A DNA stretch of 64,000 nt from Polynucleobacter sp. 31A-FELB (GTDB taxonomy: Bacteria; Pseudomonadota; Gammaproteobacteria; Burkholderiales; Burkholderiaceae), in NCBI RefSeq assembly GCF_018882405.1, contig NZ_JACVOO010000011.1, positions 1 through 64,000 on the forward strand, written 5' to 3'. Both the position numbers and the translations under genes were made by a program. The notes under the pieces were generated by a model that was not told the DNA's origin, did no database searches, and saw only the letters and a program-made list of their open reading frames with translations. This document shows, one piece after another, positions 39,364 through 47,398 of this stretch; position 1 is the first letter of the stretch, and each line of letters begins with the position of its first letter.

Positions 39364-40569
39364 TTAAGAGTAGTTAGCTAATGCTCTTTTTAGATCGTAC
39401 TCAATCCGATCGCGAATGAGTTGAGGCTCTATTACCTTAACAAATGGGCCTAGACTGCGTAACCACCATACAAGCTCCTCTTGAAGCAACAGAGTGACAG
39501 TCACAAGCGACCAATTCTCTTTGGATTCATCCTCCAAAGGAGATTCGCCTTTTATTTTTTCCCATCGATCAATAATTGCGTAGCCTGCTGGGGAAATTAC
39601 CTGGTCATGACCAATCGGGGTTTCATTTAATATCCCCGCCGTTCCAGAATCGACTAACAATTTCAGCCTAATTGGCTGACCATAGATGATTGGCTTTCCT
39701 TGCTTATCGTGCGATGCGTATTTAGGCTGTGCAATCCCGCGATCCAACTGTGCTTTAATTTCTGCACGTGAAGCTGGCTGAAATCGCTCTGGGGATATTC
39801 TTGCTGAATCAACTCTATTTAATAAATAAGATCGTAAATTAGGTTGCGTAGGTGATGTAATAAGCAAGTAGGTTCTAGCCCCCTTCTGTACTAGGGCTTG
39901 AGGGAATACTACCCCCCTCAGCTTACCGCTATAAACAATTTCTAGACTCTGCTCCTGTAGCAATGCCTCATGAATGACTTTTTCAACATCCTTGCGAATA
40001 GCTCTCTTTTTGAATGAAATCCAATCAGGGAGGCGCTCTATCTTATCCAGCCATTTCTTTGCCTTAAGTTCTGCCTGCCTGGGAGTTGCTGATGTTTTCT
40101 CAATTACTCTTTGTTTTGCCTCATCCATTGCTAAAGAAAAATAAGGATTCAATGTCTCACTGACGGTTGACGGCATCCAAGAGGTACCTAGCTTTTGCAG
40201 CATACCGAACGCAATCATCTCATTTTCCGAGAGACCCGCAAGCTTAAATGGCGCACCAGACTCGTCCCAAGAAACGCCCTTTCTAGTGGAAATAATTTTT
40301 TCTCTCTTCAGCGTATTAATTGCCCTACTTAAAATCTCAAGATCTCGTTGGACATAGCGCAAAAAAGAGGTTGGCGAGACTTGAATATCATGCCCAAGGC
40401 TATGGCGTTTATACAAACGCTCTGCTATCTCCTTCTTGCTAATGGAGCGACCTGCTGTTGGAATTGCTCTTAAAACATCCCAGCGTCGCTGAAGGACGCG
40501 AAGTGCCTCTTTCTCCTCCGGAACCTCTTGGGTGGGATCGAAATCCTCGGCTATCTTTTTCTTTGCCAT
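39364..40569 (-). CDS. WYL-domain transcriptional regulator
   Basis: The 401-aa protein has an N-terminal winged-helix region (about residues 25-95, RRWDVLRAIPTAGRSISKKEIAE, VQRDLEIL), a middle helical part, and a WYL domain near 205-265 (SLEIVYSGKLRGVVFPQALVQKGARTYLL in part; SYLLNRVDSARISPERF). WYL regulators sense ligands, often nucleic-acid fragments or nucleotides, and frequently control defence genes. It is the third gene of a run with spacings of 5 and 11 bases, and is the best candidate to bind the three palindromes. Confidence 0.88.
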   Translation of the reverse strand: MAKKKIAEDFDPTQEVPEEKEALRVLQRRWDVLRAIPTAGRSISKKEIAERLYKRHSLGHDIQVSPTSFLRYVQRDLEILSRAINTLKREKIISTRKGVSWDESGAPFKLAGLSENEMIAFGMLQKLGTSWMPSTVSETLNPYFSLAMDEAKQRVIEKTSATPRQAELKAKKWLDKIERLPDWISFKKRAIRKDVEKVIHEALLQEQSLEIVYSGKLRGVVFPQALVQKGARTYLLITSPTQPNLRSYLLNRVDSARISPERFQPASRAEIKAQLDRGIAQPKYASHDKQGKPIIYGQPIRLKLLVDSGTAGILNETPIGHDQVISPAGYAIIDRWEKIKGESPLEDESKENWSLVTVTLLLQEELVWWLRSLGPFVKVIEPQLIRDRIEYDLKRALANYS

Positions 40570-40574
40570 ATGCG

Positions 40575-41315
40575 CTACTCCGCTCTTCTATTTAATCTTG
40601 CAACTACCGATTTACCTGCAGCTAGATAACGCTCATATCGGTGCTCCTGGCCCTCATCGCAATACCCATCAGTTACCCGCTCATACCCAGGCCATGACTC
40701 ACCCTCTGTTGCTAGATACAAATATCGTGGCAATTTCTTAGCCGCTTTATAGAGAAGGCAGTCACCATAAAAAGTTGCGAACTGAAACCCCCAAGGTCCA
40801 TGATCTTGCAACACTACGATATTCGGATATACCTTTGCTTTTTGTAGGGCTCGATAAGCCTGAATACCTTCGGCCCTAAGGTAAATCAGGTGAAACTGGA
40901 TCTCTGGAAAAAACGCGCGCAATCCAAAAAAGTTTTGATTCTCAAGCGCATATTCCTGCGCGTAATCAGGCGTAGATGCATAAAAGCTGTCATTTGGATT
41001 GGGGAAGAAATCTGAATACTGAAATGCGCCAAAATCTGCCGGTAATAGATCATTAACTAGCACTACATTAGTTGAATACAGACGCTTGACTCGATCAATA
41101 AGTTGCTCGATGACATCAGGTGTAATGTTGATGTCGACATAGATTGCAGTTGCGAGTGAATCAAAAGGGGCTTGTCCAGTAGCAGATCGACTTCTCAAGA
41201 TCAAATCCAAGGGTCCCGTATCCGTATATGCGCCAGGATAATAAAGGCATGCTGATTCCACAGGATTACCCCAGCGATTACCGCCGGCTTCATGCAAATA
41301 TTTGATAGGCAACAT
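40575..41315 (-). CDS. 246-aa protein of unknown family, cotranscribed with the WYL regulator
   Basis: I do not recognise this protein. It is soluble-looking, rich in aromatic residues (SACLYYPGAYTDTGPLDLILRS; FQYSDFFPNPNDSFYAS; QDHGPWGFQFATFYGDCLLY), with an alternating alpha/beta pattern and no signal peptide. The middle (TAIYVDINITPDVIEQLIDRVKRLYSTNVVLVND) could be a Rossmann-like unit, but no motif confirms it. It sits 5 bases before the WYL gene and 11 after the small gene, so all three are one operon. Confidence 0.7.
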   Translation of the reverse strand: MLPIKYLHEAGGNRWGNPVESACLYYPGAYTDTGPLDLILRSRSATGQAPFDSLATAIYVDINITPDVIEQLIDRVKRLYSTNVVLVNDLLPADFGAFQYSDFFPNPNDSFYASTPDYAQEYALENQNFFGLRAFFPEIQFHLIYLRAEGIQAYRALQKAKVYPNIVVLQDHGPWGFQFATFYGDCLLYKAAKKLPRYLYLATEGESWPGYERVTDGYCDEGQEHRYERYLAAGKSVVARLNRRAE

Positions 41316-41326
41316 TTAATAGACTC

Positions 41327-41587
41327 TCATTTGCCATAGAAGGAGGTAATGTCAAATGCGATATCCTTCACCTCCCCTGATGGTAGTTTGATTGTGAGGA
41401 TGTCGATCTCCACCGGATCGCCTCCTTTATTGGGGTTTCGGGTCGTTACTCTTTGGCGCAACAATTCCCACCCCACTCCAAATTCGCCATAAATTTGATC
41501 AATGTATTCATATTCAGCGCAAATTCCGGACTCGGTATCTAGCGCCTCAATCACAATCAATTCACAATTATTTACATTCAAAGGCAT
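41327..41587 (-). CDS. 86-aa protein of unknown family, first gene of the WYL operon
   Basis: Unknown family. The protein is acidic and likely beta-rich (NNCELIVIEALDTESGICAEYEYIDQ; EIDILTIKLPSGEVKDIAFDITSFYGK). I start at the ATG at 41587 with GAGAG about 6 bases upstream; a GTG two codons earlier is possible. It is followed by the 246-aa and WYL genes and faces the DUF2779 gene across a 114-base divergent region holding operator site 3. Confidence 0.65.
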   Translation of the reverse strand: MPLNVNNCELIVIEALDTESGICAEYEYIDQIYGEFGVGWELLRQRVTTRNPNKGGDPVEIDILTIKLPSGEVKDIAFDITSFYGK

Positions 41588-41637
41588 GAGCACTCTCTTG
41601 TCGGATACACATAAATATAGAGTCTAATCTGAATTAA

Positions 41638-41652
41638 TGACAAAAAGTATCA
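41638..41652. promoter_or_regulatory. Island operator site 3, degenerate TGACA-AAAAG-TATCA
   Basis: It has the same 15-bp spacing as sites 1 and 2, with one mismatch in the second half-site (TATCA for TGTCA) and similar AA..TT flanks. It lies in the shared promoter region of the 86-aa operon (minus) and the DUF2779 gene (plus), where it could control both. Confidence 0.5.
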
Positions 41653-41701
41653 TTTATATTTGATTTAATAAGATCTACATAACGCCAATGGATAAATACC
41701 C

Positions 41702-43201
41702 ATGAAATCAAATATCGGGACAAAGCCCTATACCCTGACCAAGTCCAAGGTAATTTCAGGGCTTCAATGCCATAAAAAGCTCTGGCTTGATACGAATAAT
41801 CCGATTAAGCAAGAATTACATATTTTCTATATCGGGAATCGCTTTGGAGAATTTGCGCGCACCCATTACGGCACTGGAGTCGACTTAACAGGCAATCTGG
41901 ATGCAACATCTGCCGCAGCAGAAACACAGGTCGCAATCAATAACCCCTTGATATCGATCATCTATGAGGCAGCCTTTTTGTATAACGACACTCTAGTGCG
42001 TGCCGATGTTCTGCGCCGAAACCCCGAGGGGTGGGAAATGATTGAGGTGAAGTCTTCCACAAGCCTAAAGGAGGAGCATATAAAGGATGCCTCCGTACAA
42101 GCCTATGTTGCAAAAGGCTCCGGCCTTAAGTTAAATAAAATTCAGATAGCTCATATCAACAATACCTTTGTATATCAAGGCAAAGGTGACTATGCAAAGC
42201 TGATTACCGAAGTTGATATTACTAGTGAGGTAACAAAGAAGATTGATTCAGTATCTCAATGGATTTCTGAGCTAAAGCCTTTCGCAACATTTGGTGCTGA
42301 CATACCCGAAGTGGCCATGGGACCTCAATGCACTGAACCGTACAATTGCCCACACCAAAATCACTGTAGCGCCCCCCTTCCAAAATTAGCTGAAGTACCC
42401 ATTTCCATTCTTCCCAACTCTGGCGCAGCTCTTGCAAAGAGTTGGGCGACTAAAAAAATATACGATCTTAGAGATCTTCCAGAAAGCGCACTTCCTAACC
42501 CTAAACATAAGATTATTCAACTGGCACATAAGTCTGGATCGACGTGGATCTCCCCCGAGATCAAATCTCAGGTAAATAATTTTGAGTGGCCCCGCTATTT
42601 CATGGATTTTGAAACTGCACAGCAAGGCGTTCCACTGCTGGCTGGCACCAAAGCCTATGACGCGCTTCCTTTTCAGTGGTCAATTCATCGCTGGGATAAT
42701 TCCGATCAAATCCTCAATGTTGATGATGGCCTTGGCTATCTCAAGTTTTATGACCCCAATATGGATCGCGAGTTTCTTGAAACCCTCCTGAGTGCAGTTG
42801 GGACAAAGGGGCCCATCTTCGTTCATAACGCTTCATTTGAGCGCTCTAAACTTCGTGCCTTAGTAAAGCGCCCTACTTGTACGGATCTTCATGTCCCGGT
42901 TGAAGCGTTGATCGCTCGCATTATTGACACTCTAGATATTGCACGTGATGGCTTTTACTCACCAGTCATGATGGGGTCCTATTCCCTAAAGGACATCGTA
43001 AAGGCGATTCCTACGACAGTCGACTATTCGAGCTCAAACGGTTTAAGCGGCGGTGGTGATGCACAAATTGCCTGGTTTAAATGCACCGATCCGAGCATTT
43101 CTTCATCCGAGAAATTGGATTGGGAGAACAAGTTGAAACACTATTGCGCACAAGACACTTTAGCGATGTACGACTTTATTAAATATATTGCCGAAAGTTA
43201 A
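41702..43201 (+). CDS. DUF2779 protein: Cas4-like nuclease fused to DEDD exonuclease
   Basis: The 499-aa protein has two nuclease-like halves. The first is PD-(D/E)XK, Cas4/AddB-like: Cys23, RADVL (Asp102), EMIEVKSS (Glu115, Lys117), and a closing trio Cys210/Cys216/Cys222 (TEPYNCPHQNHC), which with Cys23 would hold an iron-sulfur cluster. The second is DnaQ-like: YFMDFETA (Asp302, Glu304), VHNASFE (Asn376), DTLDIA (Asp409) and HYCAQDTLAMYDF (His480, Asp485). DUF2779 has no firmly known role. It is transcribed away from the WYL operon across operator site 3. Confidence 0.85.
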   Translation: MKSNIGTKPYTLTKSKVISGLQCHKKLWLDTNNPIKQELHIFYIGNRFGEFARTHYGTGVDLTGNLDATSAAAETQVAINNPLISIIYEAAFLYNDTLVRADVLRRNPEGWEMIEVKSSTSLKEEHIKDASVQAYVAKGSGLKLNKIQIAHINNTFVYQGKGDYAKLITEVDITSEVTKKIDSVSQWISELKPFATFGADIPEVAMGPQCTEPYNCPHQNHCSAPLPKLAEVPISILPNSGAALAKSWATKKIYDLRDLPESALPNPKHKIIQLAHKSGSTWISPEIKSQVNNFEWPRYFMDFETAQQGVPLLAGTKAYDALPFQWSIHRWDNSDQILNVDDGLGYLKFYDPNMDREFLETLLSAVGTKGPIFVHNASFERSKLRALVKRPTCTDLHVPVEALIARIIDTLDIARDGFYSPVMMGSYSLKDIVKAIPTTVDYSSSNGLSGGGDAQIAWFKCTDPSISSSEKLDWENKLKHYCAQDTLAMYDFIKYIAES

Positions 43202-43206
43202 ATGAA

Positions 43207-43239
43207 AAAGGATTGAGATTTTTTTGATCCCAATCCTTT
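43207..43239 (+). terminator. Hairpin after the DUF2779 gene
   Basis: AAAGGATTGAGAT (43207-43219) pairs with ATCCCAATCCTTT (43227-43239) at 12 of 13 positions around a T-rich loop, 5 bases after the stop. The T-run is in the loop and not after the stem, so termination strength is uncertain. Confidence 0.6.
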
Positions 43240-43350
43240 CCAACCTATCACTGGGGAATTAAGAATCCGTGATTTCCTTATTCCCCCACCAGGCCTGCTG
43301 CTTTTTCTTTAGCGCTTCTGATGCGCCTTTTTGCTGATTTTTAATTTGCC

Positions 43351-43482
43351 TTACTGATACTTACGGCTGAATATTTGAGTATTGCTACGCTCGTTACGCT
43401 TGGTGCTTTTCAGTACTGCGCAGTAAGACAAGATCATGATGATTGCGAGTGAGATGCCGTTGAAGTTATTGATTAGTTCCAT
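43351..43482 (-). CDS. 43-aa putative small membrane protein
   Basis: An ATG at 43482 with GGAG 7 bases upstream opens 43 codons. Residues 10-24 (ISLAIIMILSYCAVL) form one likely membrane helix; the rest is basic and polar (KSTKRNERSNTQIFSRKYQ). The ribosome site and composition suggest a real gene, but I know no family. It lies in the 475-base gap between the island and umuC; 43483-43676 holds only a hairpin. Confidence 0.5.
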   Translation of the reverse strand: MELINNFNGISLAIIMILSYCAVLKSTKRNERSNTQIFSRKYQ

Positions 43483-43572
43483 TTGATTTCTCCTGATGTG
43501 TATCTAAGTTAATTTGGTTTTGCTTTTTTTCTACTGCTGTTTTGCTGCTATGTATTCAGAATATGGGCTTAA

Positions 43573-43591
43573 TAGCTCACGAAATGAGCTA
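43573..43591 (-). terminator. Hairpin downstream of umuC
   Basis: TAGCTCA (43573-43579) pairs perfectly with TGAGCTA (43585-43591), loop of 5, 86 bases after the umuC stop. There is no clear T-run. Confidence 0.4.
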
Positions 43592-43676
43592 GTAAAATTA
43601 GCTGCGTTATTTGTTGTTTTTTATTCATCTTTTTCATCGTTTTTTGCCTGTCATTTGCCTGTTATTTGCTAGCTCT

Positions 43677-44978
43677 TTAGCGCACTACTGGCAGCTCATC
43701 CCACTGCGTGGTGTAGTTTGGCGATCTATTGCCTGATCTCATTTGCCAGTCTTGCTTGGTTCCAGATGCTGCGGTTTTGATAGCGGCATTACCAAAGCGA
43801 CTATTGATTGAGTCCATCGCTTTCATGAGTCCAGCAGACTTGCCTTTGACCTCAATGTCATCAAATAGTGATTGCTGCATGGTGGGCTTGTCAGCCAAGA
43901 GATTGAGAATGACGCCTGCTTTCTTGTACTTAAAGCCTGCCTTGTAGATTTGCTTTAGCCCCTTTAATGCAGCGCTTGTGAGGGTTAAGGTGTTATCACT
44001 CGGATCGCTCAGAACCACCGTGATGCTTTGATGGTGTTGTGGCTCAAATGGCTTATGTGGATTGGTTTGCACAAAAATAGTGAGTGCGCCCGTGACTGAC
44101 TTTTGACTTCTGAGTTTCTCGGCGCCTCTTGCGGCATGCGTAGCAACAGATTCAGCCAACTCTTCCATTGAAGTTACCGGCTTACCAAAACTTCTTGAAA
44201 AAATAATCTGTTGTTTAGCTGGGGCCACTTCTTCGAGCTGCAGGCAAGATACGCCACGCAACTCGTAGCAAATACGTTCAATTACCACACCAAATTGTTG
44301 GCGCATCGCTTGTGGTGATATCTGTACCAAATCAAATACGCTATGGATCTTGAGCTCTTTGAGCTTCTTGGCAGTCTTGCCACCAATGCCCCATACCTCA
44401 CCTACCGCCGTCTCTGCCATCCATTGGTAGAGCGCTTCTTTAGACATGGAGCTGATGTCACACACGCCAGCAAACTGAGGATGTTTTTTAGCTAGGTGAT
44501 TAGCCAACTTAGCAAGGGTCTTGCTAGCGCCAATACCAACACATACAGGTAAGCCTGTTGTGTCTTTAACATCTTGCTTAATGATTTGACCTAAGCTAGT
44601 TGGGTCAGCATATTGCTTGAGCACTGTCTCGATTCGCAGAAAGCTCTCATCAATGCTGTAGACCTCGAGATTGGGCGTGAACTTTCTTAAGACTTCTACT
44701 ACCCTGCCGCTCATATCACCATACAAGGTGTAGTTTGAGGAATAAGCTTGGATGCCATGTTGCTTAGCTAGATCTTTCATCTGAAACCAAGGTGTACCCA
44801 TCTTCACGCCCAGCGCTTTAACTTCAGCGCTACGTGCTACTGCACAACCATCGTTATTGGATAACACTACCATTGGCACATCTTCTAACTTAGGGGCGAA
44901 TACGCGCTCGCAAGATACGTAGAAGTTGTTCACATCCACGAGTGCGAAGAGTTGATTGGTTTGACCGGCTTGGTTCAT
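43677..44978 (-). CDS. umuC: UmuC, Y-family translesion polymerase subunit
   Basis: UmuC is the catalytic subunit of DNA polymerase V, which copies past lesions at the cost of mutations. The 433-aa protein has Y-family motifs [15 protein letters not shown] (Asp15 binds metal), [24 protein letters not shown] with the second acidic pair, and [19 protein letters not shown]. It overlaps umuD by 4 bases (ATGA) and is driven by the SOS promoter upstream of umuD. Confidence 0.95.
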   Translation of the reverse strand: MNQAGQTNQLFALVDVNNFYVSCERVFAPKLEDVPMVVLSNNDGCAVARSAEVKALGVKMGTPWFQMKDLAKQHGIQAYSSNYTLYGDMSGRVVEVLRKFTPNLEVYSIDESFLRIETVLKQYADPTSLGQIIKQDVKDTTGLPVCVGIGASKTLAKLANHLAKKHPQFAGVCDISSMSKEALYQWMAETAVGEVWGIGGKTAKKLKELKIHSVFDLVQISPQAMRQQFGVVIERICYELRGVSCLQLEEVAPAKQQIIFSRSFGKPVTSMEELAESVATHAARGAEKLRSQKSVTGALTIFVQTNPHKPFEPQHHQSITVVLSDPSDNTLTLTSAALKGLKQIYKAGFKYKKAGVILNLLADKPTMQQSLFDDIEVKGKSAGLMKAMDSINSRFGNAAIKTAASGTKQDWQMRSGNRSPNYTTQWDELPVVR

Positions 44979-45463
44979 ACGGATCTCCCGTTTCTGCTGC
45001 TTGCGTGGCTGTACTTGCGCACTACTCCAACGACCACACCCCAGATTTGGAGTTCACTGTTCTCGTTAAAGGTAATGGGCTCGTAATTTGGGTTCTCTGG
45101 CTGGAGCTCGGTTTTGCCGCGCAATTGATACAGGCGCTTGATGGTGTACTCGTCATCTACTACGGCAACAACGATATCTTTATGTTTTGGCTTGAGGGCT
45201 TTATCGACCACCACCTTGTCGCCATCACAAATACCCGCACCCATCATCGAATCACCCTTAACGGTGAACATGAAGGTGGCTGGCTTGTTTTGCACGAGGT
45301 AGCTGTTTAAATCGAGACCTTCCTCTGCGTAATCCGCCGCTGGACTCGGAAATCCCGCTGAAATGCGGTGACTCAGGAGCTTGAACTCATAGGCGCCATG
45401 AGCAGCCAAGGCTTGTGGAGCCTGGCTTAAGGTCGCTTTTGGGGAGGTCATCTGAGTCGTCAT
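44975..45463 (-). CDS. umuD: UmuD, self-cleaving polymerase V subunit
   Basis: UmuD is cut by RecA-stimulated autocleavage to UmuD', which activates UmuC. In the 162-aa protein, the cleavage site is Ala36-Gly37 ([11 protein letters not shown]). The catalytic pair is Ser72 (GDSMMGAG) and Lys109 (YTIKRL), with the family's 37-residue spacing. It begins 14 bases from a LexA box. Confidence 0.95.
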   Translation of the reverse strand: MTTQMTSPKATLSQAPQALAAHGAYEFKLLSHRISAGFPSPAADYAEEGLDLNSYLVQNKPATFMFTVKGDSMMGAGICDGDKVVVDKALKPKHKDIVVAVVDDEYTIKRLYQLRGKTELQPENPNYEPITFNENSELQIWGVVVGVVRKYSHASSRNGRSV

Positions 45464-45476
45464 AGGTATTAATATA

Positions 45477-45492
45477 CTGTATGTTTATACAG
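45477..45492 (-). promoter_or_regulatory. LexA (SOS) box of umuDC
   Basis: CTGTATGTTTATACAG fits the CTG-N10-CAG LexA consensus exactly, with CTGTAT/ATACAG arms, 14 bases upstream of the umuD ATG. It shows umuDC is SOS-induced. Confidence 0.92.
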
Positions 45493-45565
45493 TATATGTA
45501 AAAACCTTAAAAATGACGCTCTTTTTGTTGCTTTTGAGCTATTTGCTTAAATATTGAGCAATAAA

Positions 45566-45583
45566 AACCACCCGAAGGTGGTT
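45566..45583 (-). terminator. Intrinsic terminator after the DUF1993 unit
   Basis: On the minus strand AACCACC-TTCG-GGTGGTT is followed by TTTATT: a stable UUCG tetraloop hairpin with a T-run, 8 bases after the stop of the 38-aa ORF. Confidence 0.8.
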
Positions 45584-45590
45584 GAGGCGA

Positions 45591-45707
45591 TTAACAAAAA
45601 GCAAATGCCAGGATGGCTGGATCATCTAAGAATGCATTAGAGGTATAGATACTTGCCCGATACAGCCAAGCATACCCCACCTCGATGAACTCGATGACTC
45701 GCTCCAT
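45591..45707 (-). CDS. 38-aa small ORF coupled to the DUF1993 gene
   Basis: The ATG at 45707 shares a base with the DUF1993 stop (TAATG), and the ORF ends 8 bases before the terminator, so it fills the space between gene and terminator. The peptide begins MERVIEFIEVGYAWLYRA and ends hydrophobic (DDPAILAFAFC). No family is known; chance cannot be excluded. Confidence 0.45.
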   Translation of the reverse strand: MERVIEFIEVGYAWLYRASIYTSNAFLDDPAILAFAFC

Positions 45708-46207
45708 TAGCCGAGGTAATCCGCTTTACCAAGCTCAACACCGTTGTGACGCAAGATGTTGTAAGTCGTCGTGATATGGAAATAGAAGTTTGGAATGATC
45801 CAAGTCAATACGTATTGCTCACCTACGAACTCAAAGCTCCACTCTTTAATGGAGAACTTAATCTCTTTTGCTTCGGTGCCATCGATCTGCTCTGGCTTAA
45901 TGCTATCCATAAAAGCGATTGTTTTGGCAATGCGCTCTTTTAATTGAGCAAGCGTACTTTCGGTATCGTCAAATTTAGGCGCTTCAACACTAGCCAAACG
46001 CGCCAAACCAAACTTCACTTGATCACAAGCAATCTGCACCTGCTTTGCTAGAGGAAACATATCCGGAAATAAGCGCGCCTCTACCAAGACCTTGCCATCG
46101 ATTCCTTTTGCGGCTGCATGCTCTTCAGCCTTCGTCAAAATGGTAGTCAAGTTGACCAGCATTTTCTTTAACTGAGGAACCGATGCTTGGTACATGGAAA
46201 TTGCCAT
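45707..46207 (-). CDS. DUF1993 family protein
   Basis: The 166-aa helical protein opens SMYQASVPQLKKMLVNLTTILTKAEEHA and contains LVEARLFPDMFPLAKQVQIACDQVKFGLARLA, the hallmark of DUF1993, a DinB-like four-helix fold. It ends with FHITTTYNILRHNGVELGKADYLG; the His residues could bind metal as in DinB-like proteins. The function is unknown. Confidence 0.88.
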   Translation of the reverse strand: MAISMYQASVPQLKKMLVNLTTILTKAEEHAAAKGIDGKVLVEARLFPDMFPLAKQVQIACDQVKFGLARLASVEAPKFDDTESTLAQLKERIAKTIAFMDSIKPEQIDGTEAKEIKFSIKEWSFEFVGEQYVLTWIIPNFYFHITTTYNILRHNGVELGKADYLG

Positions 46208-46245
46208 AAATACTTTCTTATATAAATTACTGGATTGAGAGCGGA

Positions 46246-47064
46246 TTAAACATCGCTCATGAAATCGCCACCACCACTGTCATCCCATGAACTAGCGCCA
46301 CCATCATCCCAAGAGCTGGCATCACGTACGCCAAAGTTTGGATCTAAAGATGCTGGGCCACCAACCTGATTCAAGTTAGGGTTAGAGCCGGCATTGGAAT
46401 GGCCGTTATCGTGACCACCCATAAGATTGCTTGCTAGCGCTTGACCAGCATACATACCGGCACCCAATGCAGCGCCAGTTGCAAGGCTACCCATCAAGCC
46501 ACCACCCATACCGCCGGCTGGTGCTCCAGGGTAACCAGGGCCACCGGGATAGCCAGCTGGGCCACCTGGAGTTCCAGGATAACCAGCGCTTGGTGCGTTA
46601 TAGACCTGCACTGCCTCAGCCTTACGACGTCTCATCACAATCATGACGCCAATTACCAAGATCGCAATCAGACCCCAAAAGAGTGGATTGCTAAAAATGG
46701 ATGCCTGACTGGCAGCAGGTGCAACTTGAGTACTAGCTAATTGCATCTGAAGTTTTTGTACAGACTCAGGCTGAGCAAAAGGCAATCCAGGGGCTAAGTT
46801 TTGCGCTTTGATGAAATGGTTGCGCGCTGCTTCTAACTTACCTTCTTTAAGATAAAGCTCGGAAGCTACGTAATGTGCTTTAGCGCTATTAGGATGGTTT
46901 TGCAGAACCTCTTGCATCATGGCATCGGCTTTAGCCATCTGCCCAGATTGCACAGCTTGATATACCTCAGGCAAAGTTGCCTCGGCAAATGCTGCGTTGC
47001 TAGTTAACAGTAGCGCTGCCGCAAATACGCCAACGAATAAATTAATTACTTTACGAATTTTCAT
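46246..47064 (-). CDS. Tetratricopeptide membrane protein with Gly-rich tail
   Basis: I start at the ATG at 47064 with AAGGAG 5 bases upstream (272 aa). A signal peptide (FVGVFAAALLLTSNAAFAEA) is followed by TPR-like helices (MMQEVLQNHPNSAKAHYVASELYLKEGKLEAARNHFIKAQ in part), one membrane helix (LFWGLIAILVIGVMIVM) with a basic stop, then a Gly/Pro/Tyr-rich segment and an Asp/Ser tail with repeated SSWDD. Related proteins are found in many Burkholderiales, with no known role. Confidence 0.7.
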   Translation of the reverse strand: MKIRKVINLFVGVFAAALLLTSNAAFAEATLPEVYQAVQSGQMAKADAMMQEVLQNHPNSAKAHYVASELYLKEGKLEAARNHFIKAQNLAPGLPFAQPESVQKLQMQLASTQVAPAASQASIFSNPLFWGLIAILVIGVMIVMRRRKAEAVQVYNAPSAGYPGTPGGPAGYPGGPGYPGAPAGGMGGGLMGSLATGAALGAGMYAGQALASNLMGGHDNGHSNAGSNPNLNQVGGPASLDPNFGVRDASSWDDGGASSWDDSGGGDFMSDV

Positions 47065-47197
47065 CAAGACTCCTTGTAGGATGTTTCGTGTGAATTTCAT
47101 TATCCCTAGTTTGGGGATTTTTGCTATTCCCTACTTATATAGGGTCTTTAAGGGGAATTTCAAGGGGGTAAAGCTTGAAATTAGCTATCCTGGGCAC

Positions 47198-47398
47198 ATG
47201 AAAAGAATCATTAGACACAGCGCTGCAGAAGATGCGGCAATCACCAAAGCCGCAATGGAAGATCCAGACAATATGCCATTCACTGATGAGGAATGGGAGA
47301 AAGCCAGGTCCACAATGGTTCGCGGTTGCGGGAGCTTCATGAATCACAAAGCCAATCAAGCAATCGCCACAAAAACTAACACCCCCAAGCTTAAGTAA
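47198..47398 (+). CDS. BrnA-like N-terminal fragment, possible truncated antitoxin
   Basis: The 66-aa protein begins MKRIIRHSAAEDAAITKAAM and continues PDNMPFTDEEWEKAR, the N-terminal pattern of BrnA-type antitoxins. The usual ribbon-helix-helix C-terminal half is missing, replaced by an unrelated tail rich in Lys and Thr. No BrnT toxin is nearby. It converges on addA with an 8-base overlap. Confidence 0.45.
   Translation: MKRIIRHSAAEDAAITKAAMEDPDNMPFTDEEWEKARSTMVRGCGSFMNHKANQAIATKTNTPKLK

Noticed and set aside
46997-47197. Open extension before the BrnA-like ORF
   Set aside because: It lies antisense to the start and signal peptide of the TPR gene and shows no conserved content.
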